Below are positions 25,841 through 36,250 of a stretch of DNA of 64,000 nucleotides, one piece after another. Origin of the DNA: Flavobacteriales bacterium (GTDB lineage Bacteria > Bacteroidota > Bacteroidia > Flavobacteriales_D > Sanyastnellaceae). A program made the position numbers and the translations under genes. The notes beneath the pieces are model-generated. The model worked only from the letters and a program-made list of their open reading frames with translations, was not told the origin of the DNA and searched no databases. The stretch lies in contig CANGTU010000004.1 of NCBI GenBank assembly GCA_947456965.1, positions 27,591 through 91,590 on the forward strand, given 5' to 3'. How positions within the stretch are numbered: the first letter of the stretch is position 1; each line of letters starts with the position of its first letter.

Positions 25841-27310
25841 ATGCAATCCATCCATGCGACCGTGAAAGAGTTAATCGTCGCACTGCTGACCTTCTGCTTG
25901 TTCTTGCCGGCAGGTATCGCCCAAAATGAGGTTGATGCACTCCGTTTCTCCAACACGCAAGTGCCAGGTACTGCACGATCACTCGGAATGGGCGGTGCGT
26001 TTGGTGCTCTCGGTGCGGATGGTAGCGCCTACTGGATCAATCCCGGCGGATTGGGTGCCTATCGAAGGAGCAGTGTAGAGATGACACTCAACGTTAATGA
26101 CTTTCATGCACTTGCGGCCTACGAAGGGAATGAAGCCGCTGACGGTCGCACCAACCTGACGATTCAGAGTTTTTCTCTGAACAGTACCCGCGCTATAGAC
26201 AACTCCCGCTGGAAAAGCTATACACTCGGATTTGGTTATGGGAAGTCAAACAACTTCCACCAGCAGATCCGCATTGATGGTGAGGCAGCTAACACCACCC
26301 TGCTGGATGTGTTCGCAGCGCAGGCCAACGGCACATCATCGGCAGAGTTGATGGACAAGTATCCCTTTGGCGCAGGACTGGCCTGGGAGTCCTTTGTCAT
26401 TGATCCGCTGAATGAAGATGACCTGACCTACGTGCCTGCCGCCAGCGGAGGTGCTGTCAGGCAATCGCAATCCATCGAGCGGGAGGGTTCCATGTCCGAA
26501 ACTTCATTTGGATTCGGAGCCAACTATGCAGATTGGCTTTACATCGGTGGCACACTCAGCTTTCACGGGATCAACTTTTCTGAGGTCTCGCGATACCAGG
26601 AAGATTTTCGCGAAACAGATGACCTGAAATCCTATCAGTACAGGCAGGACCTCCGGGCAAGCGGAGCGGGTATCGGAATGAAACTCGGCGCTATTGCCTG
26701 TCCCACAGCCTGGCTTCGACTTGGCGCTGCGTGGCATAGCGGCGTCCGCTATGGAATTTCGGACACGTACAGCGCGGAGATTTCATCGCAGTTTCTGGAC
26801 GGAGGATCGGAAGGTTTTGGGTCGCCTGTCAATGTGTTTGAGTATGTGGTGCAGGCCCCTCGACGCATCCATGGATCAGTGGCTTTTGTGCTGGGTGATG
26901 GTGGTGTGGTTTCGGCAGATTATGAGCGCACGAACTATGGTGCAATCCGGATGGAGTCCACGGAGAGCGACTATTCTTTTAATGCCGAAAACCAGGCTAT
27001 TGGAATGCTCTACCGGACTGCACATCGGGTGCGTGCGGGTGCTGAGTTGCGCCTGGCTGAAGCCTGGCGTGCTCGCTTCGGTGCGCAATACATGCAGAGC
27101 CCGTTTGTGTTGGGTGCGAATTCAAATTCTGCTCAGATTGGCCTTTCGGCAGGCGGAGGATTTCGCCGGGATGCACTTTTTGCTGACCTCGCAGCGATGT
27201 TCAGCCGCCGCAGGGAGGATTACTACATGTACAATCCTCAATTGGTCAATCCTGCTTCCATTGCTATGAGTCAGCTTGCCGTGATGCTTTCTCTAGGTCT
27301 GAGATTCTGA
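25841..27310 (+). CDS. OmpP1/FadL-like outer-membrane transport protein
   Basis: The protein has 489 residues. The signal peptide (LIVALLTFCLFLPAGIAQ) is followed by ALRFSNTQVPGTARSLGMGG, AFGALGADGSAYWINPGGLG, the usual opening of Bacteroidota FadL/OmpP1-type barrels with the hatch region. The rest is alternating-residue beta strands, ending in an aromatic (LGLRF), as expected for insertion by the BAM machine. The predicted role is passive uptake of hydrophobic small molecules through the outer membrane; the substrate is unknown. It lies 5 nt after the W/G-rich lipoprotein in the same operon and faces the OmpA lipoprotein gene across 7 nt. Confidence 0.85.
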   Translation: MQSIHATVKELIVALLTFCLFLPAGIAQNEVDALRFSNTQVPGTARSLGMGGAFGALGADGSAYWINPGGLGAYRRSSVEMTLNVNDFHALAAYEGNEAADGRTNLTIQSFSLNSTRAIDNSRWKSYTLGFGYGKSNNFHQQIRIDGEAANTTLLDVFAAQANGTSSAELMDKYPFGAGLAWESFVIDPLNEDDLTYVPAASGGAVRQSQSIEREGSMSETSFGFGANYADWLYIGGTLSFHGINFSEVSRYQEDFRETDDLKSYQYRQDLRASGAGIGMKLGAIACPTAWLRLGAAWHSGVRYGISDTYSAEISSQFLDGGSEGFGSPVNVFEYVVQAPRRIHGSVAFVLGDGGVVSADYERTNYGAIRMESTESDYSFNAENQAIGMLYRTAHRVRAGAELRLAEAWRARFGAQYMQSPFVLGANSNSAQIGLSAGGGFRRDALFADLAAMFSRRREDYYMYNPQLVNPASIAMSQLAVMLSLGLRF

Positions 27311-27317
27311 TACCCGG

Positions 27318-29390
27318 TCAGTTGCGCTTTTTCCTATCCGTTACAATAAACTCAGTGCGGCGGTTTTCCTGGTGCTGCGCTTCGGTGCACGTTTCTCCTT
27401 CTTCACAATCGCAGCCATTCAGCAATTCCTTTTTCCCCATTCCCCGACTGTTGATAATATGGCGGGGTACACCGCGGGAAATGAGGTACTTCATTACTGC
27501 CTCGGCACGCCTGGAGCTGAGGTCTTCATTGAAGCCCTCGGACCCTCTGCAGTCGCAGTGGCTGCGAATCTCAAACCGGTAATCTTGATTTTCGCTGAAG
27601 AGCTTGACAATATCCTCCAGATAGGGTATGGCATCAGGACGTAATCTGGAATCGTTGAAGTCCCAGTATATATTGGGGATGGGGTAAACGGATTTGTTGT
27701 TGCCTTTACCTCCATTTTTTCCATCGCCCTTGTTATCGCCGGTGGTCGTGCCATCGCCGGTTTCACTGCCGTCTTTCTGATCCTTTCCATCACCACCATC
27801 AGCGGTGTCTTTTCCGTCGTCAGTGGCTCCGTCGCTGTCTTCACTGCCATCATCATCTTTCTTGTCTCCGGTAATATAGACCTCGCTCAGTTCGGTGACC
27901 CGGCGTATTCTCTGGTCTGCTGTGATGCCGCTGGTCGTGAAGTCTTCCGTGGTGGTGAAAAAACCATCCCGTTCAATCTTCACTTTGTAATCCTTATCCA
28001 TCAGTAGTCTTGCCTGATAAATGCCATCCGGACCCGCAAATGTGATCTTCTCTGTTCCATCAGTCATGTTGATGATGGTTACCCGTGTGCCGCCCACGGG
28101 AATGCCTCCGTCCTTGGCCATGATCAGTCCTTCGAGGGAAATGATCGGGCTTACTTCACTGAAGAAATAAATGCGATCGGCCCCAGTACGATCGCTGCTG
28201 AAATAGCCGGTTTTGCCATCGCTGTTCCATGCAATACTAAAATCGTCACAAGACGAATTGAGCGGGTAGCTCATATGGCGGGGAGCCTGCCAGGAACCAT
28301 CGCGGGACTCCGAGAACAGCACGTCCAGTCCACCGATGGTAGTGTGACCGTCACTGGAGAAGTAAAGCCGGCCATCCTGGCGAACGGAAGGGAACACTTC
28401 GTTACCGGCAGTATTGACCCCAGTTCCGATGTTTTGGGGAACTCCCCACACGCCTTCACTTTGCTTGACCATGAAAATATCCATCTGGCCACTTCCACTC
28501 ATGTTGCTCGAGAAGTACATGGTGGTTCCGTCAGCGGTGAATGTGGGGTGTGCAAACATGAATTTGTGGGTGCAGAAGGGCATAAGTTCAGGCTTTTGCC
28601 AGGTTCCGTCAGGAAGTCGGCGACTCATATAGAGCTGCGTGTTGCTCACATTTTTGTCGTCGCTTCCGAGCGAACGCGCGCCGAGCTGGAAGTTGCGGGT
28701 GAACACCATCAGCTGCCCGTTTGGGCTTACGGCTGCTACGGCATCATGGTAGGGGCCGTTCACATCGGTCAGGGCCTGAGGAGCTGTCCAGGAGGCCCCG
28801 TTTTTTCGGGAGACATAGAGGTCCGTAAAAGCCTTGTTGGTATAGGGATCATCATCACCGCGGAATGCCGGTGAGGTGATGATCAATCCATCCTGATAAG
28901 GAAAGGCTGAGTATACCGGCGCTTCTGTAGGGATGTTGACATTAGCGATCTGAATGAAGAGTGAGTCACGCTTCATTTCCGTCATCTTCTTGCAACTCTG
29001 GGAGAGGGACGCAGCGAGCTTATTGCCTGGGTCGCGCGTAAGTATGCCATCGAAGATTTCGCGGGCTTCGGTGTACCTGCCATTGGCCATCAGGGCCTGC
29101 CCCTGAAGCACCCGGTCGCGGTCGGTGTTGTCGGAATAGAGGGCCACTTTGCCATACTCTTCGTTGGCTTTGGTAAATTCATTGACCATCATATAGGACT
29201 CAGCAAGCAGACGGCGTGCTTCTGGATTATCTTGTCGGGCAAGGCCTTTCTCCAGGCTCCAGATGGCGTCCTGGTACTGCAGGTCTTCATATGACTGCTT
29301 ACCTGAGCGGATGTACTGGGAAGCACATCCGCCGAGTGCCAGCGAGGCGATGGTAAGTGCAACCAGCGGGTTTACAGTGATTCGCTTCAT
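27318..29390 (-). CDS. PorE-like OmpA-family lipoprotein with TPR and PD40 repeats
   Basis: The protein has 690 residues. Lipobox LALGGC gives lipidated C22. Residues about 25-135 are TPR-like. Residues 150-420 form PD40/WD40-like propeller blades (for example TMYFSSNMSGSGQMDIFMV). A carboxypeptidase-regulatory-like beta domain follows (about 425-510), then a 55-residue Asp/Gly/Lys linker and an OmpA domain from about 570 with CDCRGS and SSRRAEAV peptidoglycan-contact residues. This order matches the type IX secretion component PorE and its paralogues, which link the outer membrane to peptidoglycan. It is last in a minus-strand run with PorP/SprF and the giant SprB-repeat protein. It could be a cargo-specific paralogue rather than the core PorE. 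Confidence 0.88.
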   Translation of the reverse strand: MKRITVNPLVALTIASLALGGCASQYIRSGKQSYEDLQYQDAIWSLEKGLARQDNPEARRLLAESYMMVNEFTKANEEYGKVALYSDNTDRDRVLQGQALMANGRYTEAREIFDGILTRDPGNKLAASLSQSCKKMTEMKRDSLFIQIANVNIPTEAPVYSAFPYQDGLIITSPAFRGDDDPYTNKAFTDLYVSRKNGASWTAPQALTDVNGPYHDAVAAVSPNGQLMVFTRNFQLGARSLGSDDKNVSNTQLYMSRRLPDGTWQKPELMPFCTHKFMFAHPTFTADGTTMYFSSNMSGSGQMDIFMVKQSEGVWGVPQNIGTGVNTAGNEVFPSVRQDGRLYFSSDGHTTIGGLDVLFSESRDGSWQAPRHMSYPLNSSCDDFSIAWNSDGKTGYFSSDRTGADRIYFFSEVSPIISLEGLIMAKDGGIPVGGTRVTIINMTDGTEKITFAGPDGIYQARLLMDKDYKVKIERDGFFTTTEDFTTSGITADQRIRRVTELSEVYITGDKKDDDGSEDSDGATDDGKDTADGGDGKDQKDGSETGDGTTTGDNKGDGKNGGKGNNKSVYPIPNIYWDFNDSRLRPDAIPYLEDIVKLFSENQDYRFEIRSHCDCRGSEGFNEDLSSRRAEAVMKYLISRGVPRHIINSRGMGKKELLNGCDCEEGETCTEAQHQENRRTEFIVTDRKKRN

Positions 29391-29425
29391 ATCAATATCG
29401 GGTAAGGAGGAATCCGTATTCTTGG

Positions 29426-30346
29426 TTAGAAGTATCGTGGTGAACGGGCCTTCATTTTTACGTTGCTGCCAAAGTCATAGCCGAGCATGACCTCGTGTGA
29501 TCCGTTGCTGTAATTGGCAATAGTGCTCAGGGTGTAGTCGTAAGCATAGCCCACACGCAGATGATTGGTGATGTTCCATTCCGCCATGACCATCATCGCA
29601 TCTCCAGAGCGCCATCCTGCACCAAACCAGAATTTCTCAAAAAAGAGGATGTTGCAGTTCAGATCCACCTGAAGGGGTGCGGCATTCTCATACTTGATGA
29701 GGAACGACGGCTTGATGGCCATCACGGGGTTGACTTCGTACACCATACCGGCGTTGATGTAGTAATGGTTTTCGAAAAAGCGGTTGATGTCGGAGTTCTC
29801 CGGCAGGATGTTCTGGTCAGATGAGAACAGTGTAGGTACACTTACACCAGCAAACCAATTCCGCTCGAAATAGTACACGCCGAAACCTGCTTTGTAAGCA
29901 AACTCATTGCTGAGGTTGTTGGCGTAAACCACATCATCAGTGTCCCAGATAACCACATCAGTGAGGTTGGCCGAGTAATTGGCTCCGGCGAGGCGCAAAC
30001 CAGCGGAGAGGTAACCTCTCGAGAGGTCAAGCCGATAGGCAGCGTTGAGCGCAAACTCTTGCTGACGGGTAACCCCGAGCTGGTCATTGGTAGCCGTGAG
30101 TCCGACACCTAGCTTCTTGCCGAAAAGAGGGCCGTCAATACAGAATGTCTGCGTGGTAGGTGCATTTTCAAAATTGACCCATTGGCTGCGGTGCAGGACG
30201 CTCGCACTCCAGTAGGGATGTGAGCCGGCATAAGCAGGGTTCAGCACCAGTCCGTTGAACATGTACTGGCTGATCATCAGCTCCTGTTGGGCGGTTGCTG
30301 CGGCAGCCGAGGCAAGGGTGAAGATCAGAAGAAGTATCTTTTTCAT
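29426..30346 (-). CDS. PorP/SprF-family type IX secretion outer-membrane protein
   Basis: The protein has 306 residues. A signal peptide (MKKILLLIFTLASAAAATAQ) is followed by QELMISQYMFNGLVLNPAYAG, the hallmark opening of PorP/SprF proteins. The rest is beta-barrel-like (GKKLGVGLTATNDQLG, GYLSAGLRLAGANY, RVGYAYDYTLS) and ends near the aromatic RYF. In Flavobacterium johnsoniae SprF is needed to secrete or attach the adhesin SprB, whose type B C-terminal domain requires a PorP/SprF partner. Here the gene lies 29 nt downstream of just such a protein, so it is probably that protein's dedicated anchor. The PorE-like gene follows 35 nt later. Confidence 0.93.
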   Translation of the reverse strand: MKKILLLIFTLASAAAATAQQELMISQYMFNGLVLNPAYAGSHPYWSASVLHRSQWVNFENAPTTQTFCIDGPLFGKKLGVGLTATNDQLGVTRQQEFALNAAYRLDLSRGYLSAGLRLAGANYSANLTDVVIWDTDDVVYANNLSNEFAYKAGFGVYYFERNWFAGVSVPTLFSSDQNILPENSDINRFFENHYYINAGMVYEVNPVMAIKPSFLIKYENAAPLQVDLNCNILFFEKFWFGAGWRSGDAMMVMAEWNITNHLRVGYAYDYTLSTIANYSNGSHEVMLGYDFGSNVKMKARSPRYF

Positions 30347-30375
30347 GGGATTCTTTTCGTTCAGTGTGGAAAGGG

Positions 30376-33300
30376 TTATCGACGGAGGTCAACGTAGGTG
30401 TTGAATTCAAGTCCGCGTGAAACGAAGACCACAAAATAGGTGGCATCGGGGAGCATTTCTCCGCTCTTGCTTTCTCCTCCCCACTCATTGTTGTAATCTG
30501 ATTTCTCGTAAACGACATTGCCCCATCGGTTGAACACCTTGAACTCGTTATCCGGGAAGGCGTCAATGCCAAGGATGACATAGGTGTCATTCGCTCCGTC
30601 ACCATTGGGTGATAGTCCGGTGGGCAAGCTGAGTTCACTGGGCTCTGTCAGGAAGATAAGGGTATCTGCCACACAGCCGTTGGCATCGGTGACGGTGAGT
30701 TCATACGCGCCTGGCGCCAGATTGATGCCTCCTTCGGTTCCGTCCAGGCTGTTTACAGACCAATTATAGATGTAGCCTGGCGTTCCGCCTTGCACATCGG
30801 TTTCGATGGCTCCGTCTGAGGCTCCGAATTCGCTGATGTTGAAACCATTCTCATACATCAGCACATCCGCATTGATCGTGAGGCTGTCCGGCTGGTCGAT
30901 GATGACCGATGACAATCCAGTGCATCCGTTGGCATCGCTCCAGGTGAGCGTATAGATCCCTGCCGCTGCATTGTCAATCTGGTCTTCTCCTGGATAAGAC
31001 AATCCGTTGAAGGTCCATGAGTATTGGATGGGCGCCGCGGCGTTGTTAATCGTGACGTCAATGGAGCCGGTACTTTCTCCGAAACAGGCCGGAATGGTGC
31101 TGTTAAATGAGACTGTGATCTGATCGCTGCTTTGCACCTGAAACGTCAGGGTAACGCTGCAATCAAATGCATCGGTCACGGTCACCGAATAGGTTCCTGT
31201 CGCCAGATCGGATTGCGATAATTCACCCTGTACCACGCCGTTGCCGGTCCATACAAGGCTGAATGGCCCTGTGCCAGAGTCAATGGTCACATCTATGGCT
31301 CCGTTGTTTTGTGCACAGGTGGTATTGGTTACTTCGCCTGAAATGACCAGAAGTTCGGGATCAATTACCGTGATGCAGGCCTGTGTTTCGCATCCGTTGC
31401 TGTCGGTCACATCTACGCAGTACTCTCCATCATCAGTTGGGGTAATACACCCGGGATCACCGAGTCCATCAGACCAGCCAAAGACGTAGGTTCCCGTGCC
31501 TCCTCCCGGATTCACACAAAGGGTGGTGATGCCTGTGTCACAATCGTGACTACTCAGCACGGTCGCCACTACCGGTGTTGGTTCGTCGATGGTGAAGATT
31601 TCTGTTTCAATACAGTTTCTCGAGTCGGTTACGAGCACCTCGTAGTCGCCCGGACAAAGACCGGTTTGGGTCTCGCCATCAGGGAAGACGGGATTGATCC
31701 ATGATACCAGGAAAGGACCATCCTGACCTGAAGGCACGATGGTCATGCTTCCGTTACAAACGCCCGGACAGGTTACGTCAAATCCATTGTATTGAAGGAT
31801 GTCGGCATCTATCTGAATGGGAGCCGGTGAGATGACGGTGAGCTGAACGAGTTGCTGACAGCCATTGGTATCAGTGACCAGCACTTCCTTCAGTCCTCCG
31901 CACAGACCGGTCTGGTCTTGATCGGTGAGGAGTTCACCCGTGCCTGTTTCCCAAAGGAACACATAGGGTGCAACGCCACCACTAACCGTCAGGTCAATAG
32001 CACCATCGCAAGCTCCATGGCAGGATAGGTTGTATGCGCCATACTCAAGGAAGTCAGCCGTGATAACGAGCGGTTCAGCGGGCTCAGTCACAAAGAAGCA
32101 GTCCGAAGCTTCACAGCTGTTCGCATCGATGATGCTAATGCAATATTCACCGGCCGACAAATTGGACAGAATGGGTTCACTCCCCAGAATTTCACCGTTT
32201 CCATCGGTCCATACAATGGTGTAATCTGGCAAGCCGCCTGTCACAGTGGCGAGCAGCGATGCCGTGGTGTCACCGAAGCACTGAAGGGTAAAAACCTGTC
32301 CGGGATTCACGCTAAAAGGTTCAATTGTAACCTCGAGAGGCACCACAGGATTGATGGTGCACATTCCGATAGCCGTACAGCCGTTGGCATCGGTCACGGT
32401 AACGTCATACGTACCTGCCTCCAGATTAGTCAGCGTGGTGCCGGTGTATGGTCCGCCCGGTCCGGTTGTGACGTAGGTATAGTCAGGAGTGCCACCTTGT
32501 GCATTGAGCGTTGCACTGCCGCCGGTGGTTCCATCACAAAGGGGCTGAACCACGTTGCCCACGGAGATCGTCAGGGGGTCTGGCTCACTGATGCACCACG
32601 TGAATTCTTCGGTGCACTGGTTATTGTCTGTTACCACCAGGGTATAACAGCCGGGCCCAAGGTTGGTAAGGGTTGCTGCATTGGGTGCATTGGTGCCGAT
32701 ATCTCCTTGTATCCAGTTGTATTGAATGAAGTTACCACTTCCTCCTGAAAGGTTGGGGCTGATGCTGCCGTCATTGGCTCCGAAGCAGGAAATATTTTCA
32801 GTGACTCCATTGCTGGTGACAGGCTGCGGCTCGGTGAGTGTTATGGAGGTCGTGGCAAGGCAGCCGTTGGCATCGAAAACGTCAACGCAGTAAACTCCAC
32901 CGCCGAGTCCGGTCAGGATATTGGAGTTGGGGTCATTGGGTGCGATGTCAGCACAACTGCTCCAGTCATATTCGTAACAAAAAGGTGCAAACTCGCCGCA
33001 GTCGGGTGTTCCACCTGCTACAAAGACGGAGATCTGTCCGTCACCTTCTCCCGCGCAGGAGATGTTGAAGCCACCATTGAACTCGGTGACTTCAACGGAA
33101 ATGGTCATCACCTGGGGCGCTTCTACGCAAATGGTTTCTGTGGCTTGACAGCCGTTCTGGTCGCTGACGGTGACGGTGTAGCACCCGGCGAATAGTCCGC
33201 TCAGGTCTTCATTGGCAGATCCGGTGAAGAAGCTCAGCGGCACAGGTGCCCAGATGGTGCTGAGGTTGCCTGTTCCGCCCGAAACCTCGATGTCGATGCT

Positions 33301-36213
33301 GCCGGTGTTCTGTCCGAAGCAAACTGGCTCGACGATTTCAAGGATGTCAATATCAATCGGGCCTGGCTCCGTGACGAGAAACTGAAATTCGTCTGCACAG
33401 GTGGCAGTGTTAATCATGACGGTATAGTTGCCTGGGCACAGTCCTGTCTGGTCTTCTGTTCCTGGAAGTGAACCTGAGGGTCCTGTCCAGACGTAGGTGT
33501 AGCTGCCTGCAGGCGTGACGTTGAGCTGAATATTTCCATTGCAGCTGCCCGCGCAGGTAATCTGGGTAACGGTGGACCCAACGGTGAATGCATCATTGGT
33601 TCCCACGGATATGGTAAAGTCTTCTGAGCAGCCAAACTGATCGGTGACAATCACCTGATAGCTCCCGGATACCAGTCCGGCGATGTCTTCATCTGAAGAA
33701 GCAAATCCGTTGGGCCCGGTCCAGGCATATGTATAAGTTCCCGGATGTCCACCGCTTGTAGTCAGGATATTGATGGCACCATTCGTATCGTTCGGGGCAT
33801 TGCAGGGATTAGGTACAGCCTGGCTGGTGATCTGGATGGGAGAGATGCAGCTCAACTCGACCTGCCCGGTAATTACACAGTTATTGCCATCGGTCACCGT
33901 GACGCTGTATTCTCCGCATGACAAGTTCAGCAGGTCTTCGCTGGTGGATGAGAAATTGCCGGGACCGTCCCACTCGATCGTGTAAGGCAGAGTTCCTCCG
34001 GCAATGGTGATGTCCACGGCACCATCGGAAGCACCCGGACAACTGATGTTGAATCCCCCCGGATATGCGAGAACGAGATCCACGGTCAGTGAAACCGGGT
34101 CAATGGGGTCGTTGACGGTGATCTCCACGGATCCTGCATTGCTGCATCCATTCTGGTCTTCTACGCTCACATTATAAATGCCACTGCCCAGATTGAGAGC
34201 CAGTGGTCCCTGCAGGTTGGGGTCGTGACTCCAGGTATAGGTGTAGGGGCCGCATCCACCATTGGCATCTACTTCTACTGAGCCGGTTTCCTGTCCTGTG
34301 CATAACAGATCCACCACCCCGAGCACGTCAATCGTGAGTGGCTGGGGCTGATCAATAGCATATGAATCGGAGATGATACAGCCATCCGAATCGGCGACGG
34401 ACAGGGAATAAACACCAGCTCCTGCATCAGACAGGTCTTGCTGATCACTGGTGAATCCATCGGGTCCTGTCCACGAATATGTATAGACGCCCGAACCACC
34501 GCTGACCTCTACGTTCACGGAGGCATCCGCTGCTCCAAAGCACGAGATGGGGAAGCAGAGATAGTCCGAAAGTTCTTCCAGGGTGAATTGCAGGACATTC
34601 TCCTGGATGATGGTGAAACAGCCGGAAGCTACGCAGCCTGCGGCGTCTGTTACAGTCACACAATACTCGCCGGGAGCAAGTCCGGACAAGTCTTCGGCAG
34701 CGCTGGTAAATCCATTGGGACCGGTCCAATCATAGATGAAAGGCGCCAGAGCATTAGATACAGTCAGATCCAAAGAGCCCGTGTTCCCGGTTGCACAATT
34801 GTCATTCTGACCATTGATGTTTATACCGATGACAGATACTTCCACAGTCACGCTGGCTTCACTCGAACAGGCTTCGATCTGGGAAGTCAGGGTGTAGGTG
34901 GTCGTTTGTGTCGGGCATGCTTCTGTAACGAGTGAGCCGGGGTTGACGATGCCATTCAGGGGTGACCAAACGAATGAGGAAGTTCCTTCTGCAATGGCCG
35001 TTCCGGTGAGCGTAATACATTGTCCTGCGCAGATGCTTAGCGCACTTGCGGAGAGGGTAACTTCCAACTGATCCACCAGCGGGAAAGAGACTGAATCTAC
35101 CAGCAGGGTATCGTTGCATAGCGGATTGCCTGCATAAATGATGATTTCTTCTGGCCCTTCTGGCACTCCGTCATCGATGGTGTTGATGGGTATGGATACA
35201 CACTGCTCGTTAGCCGGAATGGTGATGATATTCGGGTCCTCTATGGTACCGGTTCCGATCTGGTTGAAGTCAATTCCATTCACTGCCGTGCCACCAAACC
35301 AGTAAGCCACATCCAGCGGGCTTGGGGTGATGAATTCACGACAGAAGGTGACTGTGCCGTTGTTGCATCCTTCAATCATGTAATCAATACCTCCGGAGGT
35401 AGAGGTAATGGCGATTACCGGGTTGGATTCAATCCGGCGCACGAATACCCCGGAGTCGTAAATGCGGTCGCTGCCGTCAGCAATGACGAGCTTGAGTCTG
35501 TATGTCTCGCAGGGAATCAGGTTGCCCACGGACGCGGTCAATCCGACCGTGAGACCATCATATTGAATAAACTGACCGGGCGGAGTGATGTTGTTGTCGA
35601 AATAGACTGAGTTGGTGAGGTGATTCACGCTGTTGATGGCTACGGCCTGCGATGTGCCGGGCACAAGGGCAAGGTTGACGTCGGTTCCGATATTCGGACC
35701 GGTAATGTAGAATCCAAACACGTCATTGAACGGAGAGTTGACCCATTCGAGGTATTCTTCCGAAGCGAAGGTGTAGTCAAACTTGAGCGAGTCGCCTTGC
35801 GGTATAATATCGAACTCGATCATTGTGGCATCAAACGTGACCCGATCCTGTGCCTGATTGAGCAGCGTGCTGCCAGGGAAGTTGTTATTGAAGATGCTGC
35901 AGTTGCCGCATGTGCCATTGGGCAGGATGACCGGCAAACCAGAACTATTGTTCGGCCCGATGGCGTTCACGGCCTGCCCAGTGGTGAGCAGAAGCCCCTG
36001 ACTTGTGCCGATCTCCGTGCCGTTGGAAGTATAATAGCCAAATGAGTTGGGCGCGGCCGTCACTTGCACGTTGAAGATCTGGACTCCCTCTCCGACGAGG
36101 TTTTGCACCATCTCTTCAGGCGGCATGGAGGTGTTGACGGTTAGCTGCGCCCGAACCACTCCAGAGCCGAGGAGAAAGATGAAGGCGGCGAATACAAGCT
36201 TCTTGAACAGCAT
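30376..36213 (-). CDS. Giant SprB-repeat surface protein with choice-of-anchor L domain and type B sorting domain
   Basis: The protein has 1945 residues. A signal peptide is followed by a choice-of-anchor L domain (about 30-270; FDYTFASEEYLEWVNSPFND is typical). A Calx-beta-like region (about 275-385) and one Ig/PKD-like domain (about 390-465) come next. I count about 17 SprB-type repeats of 75-95 residues, each with a CxG..DG.I...GG...Y.Y.W core, a GxYxVTVTDxxGC motif and a terminal EPxP. The last 85 residues (PTGLSPNGDGANDTYVILG, then FNRWGNVVYE) are a type B type IX secretion sorting domain. It is predicted to be exported across the outer membrane and displayed as an adhesin, in the manner of SprB. 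PorP/SprF and PorE-like genes follow directly. The repeats are diverged, so they are not recent duplications. The gene starts 37 nt after the small secreted protein gene ends. Confidence 0.93.
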   Translation of the reverse strand: MLFKKLVFAAFIFLLGSGVVRAQLTVNTSMPPEEMVQNLVGEGVQIFNVQVTAAPNSFGYYTSNGTEIGTSQGLLLTTGQAVNAIGPNNSSGLPVILPNGTCGNCSIFNNNFPGSTLLNQAQDRVTFDATMIEFDIIPQGDSLKFDYTFASEEYLEWVNSPFNDVFGFYITGPNIGTDVNLALVPGTSQAVAINSVNHLTNSVYFDNNITPPGQFIQYDGLTVGLTASVGNLIPCETYRLKLVIADGSDRIYDSGVFVRRIESNPVIAITSTSGGIDYMIEGCNNGTVTFCREFITPSPLDVAYWFGGTAVNGIDFNQIGTGTIEDPNIITIPANEQCVSIPINTIDDGVPEGPEEIIIYAGNPLCNDTLLVDSVSFPLVDQLEVTLSASALSICAGQCITLTGTAIAEGTSSFVWSPLNGIVNPGSLVTEACPTQTTTYTLTSQIEACSSEASVTVEVSVIGININGQNDNCATGNTGSLDLTVSNALAPFIYDWTGPNGFTSAAEDLSGLAPGEYCVTVTDAAGCVASGCFTIIQENVLQFTLEELSDYLCFPISCFGAADASVNVEVSGGSGVYTYSWTGPDGFTSDQQDLSDAGAGVYSLSVADSDGCIISDSYAIDQPQPLTIDVLGVVDLLCTGQETGSVEVDANGGCGPYTYTWSHDPNLQGPLALNLGSGIYNVSVEDQNGCSNAGSVEITVNDPIDPVSLTVDLVLAYPGGFNISCPGASDGAVDITIAGGTLPYTIEWDGPGNFSSTSEDLLNLSCGEYSVTVTDGNNCVITGQVELSCISPIQITSQAVPNPCNAPNDTNGAINILTTSGGHPGTYTYAWTGPNGFASSDEDIAGLVSGSYQVIVTDQFGCSEDFTISVGTNDAFTVGSTVTQITCAGSCNGNIQLNVTPAGSYTYVWTGPSGSLPGTEDQTGLCPGNYTVMINTATCADEFQFLVTEPGPIDIDILEIVEPVCFGQNTGSIDIEVSGGTGNLSTIWAPVPLSFFTGSANEDLSGLFAGCYTVTVSDQNGCQATETICVEAPQVMTISVEVTEFNGGFNISCAGEGDGQISVFVAGGTPDCGEFAPFCYEYDWSSCADIAPNDPNSNILTGLGGGVYCVDVFDANGCLATTSITLTEPQPVTSNGVTENISCFGANDGSISPNLSGGSGNFIQYNWIQGDIGTNAPNAATLTNLGPGCYTLVVTDNNQCTEEFTWCISEPDPLTISVGNVVQPLCDGTTGGSATLNAQGGTPDYTYVTTGPGGPYTGTTLTNLEAGTYDVTVTDANGCTAIGMCTINPVVPLEVTIEPFSVNPGQVFTLQCFGDTTASLLATVTGGLPDYTIVWTDGNGEILGSEPILSNLSAGEYCISIIDANSCEASDCFFVTEPAEPLVITADFLEYGAYNLSCHGACDGAIDLTVSGGVAPYVFLWETGTGELLTDQDQTGLCGGLKEVLVTDTNGCQQLVQLTVISPAPIQIDADILQYNGFDVTCPGVCNGSMTIVPSGQDGPFLVSWINPVFPDGETQTGLCPGDYEVLVTDSRNCIETEIFTIDEPTPVVATVLSSHDCDTGITTLCVNPGGGTGTYVFGWSDGLGDPGCITPTDDGEYCVDVTDSNGCETQACITVIDPELLVISGEVTNTTCAQNNGAIDVTIDSGTGPFSLVWTGNGVVQGELSQSDLATGTYSVTVTDAFDCSVTLTFQVQSSDQITVSFNSTIPACFGESTGSIDVTINNAAAPIQYSWTFNGLSYPGEDQIDNAAAGIYTLTWSDANGCTGLSSVIIDQPDSLTINADVLMYENGFNISEFGASDGAIETDVQGGTPGYIYNWSVNSLDGTEGGINLAPGAYELTVTDANGCVADTLIFLTEPSELSLPTGLSPNGDGANDTYVILGIDAFPDNEFKVFNRWGNVVYEKSDYNNEWGGESKSGEMLPDATYFVVFVSRGLEFNTYVDLRR

Positions 36214-36250
36214 ATCGGGATGGATCGAGGGGTTGAAGGATCAGTTCAGA

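Noticed and set aside
30376..36213. Possible CRISPR or tandem DNA repeat array
   Set aside because: The periodicity is at the protein level (diverged SprB repeats of 75-95 residues); there are no short identical direct repeats with unique spacers.
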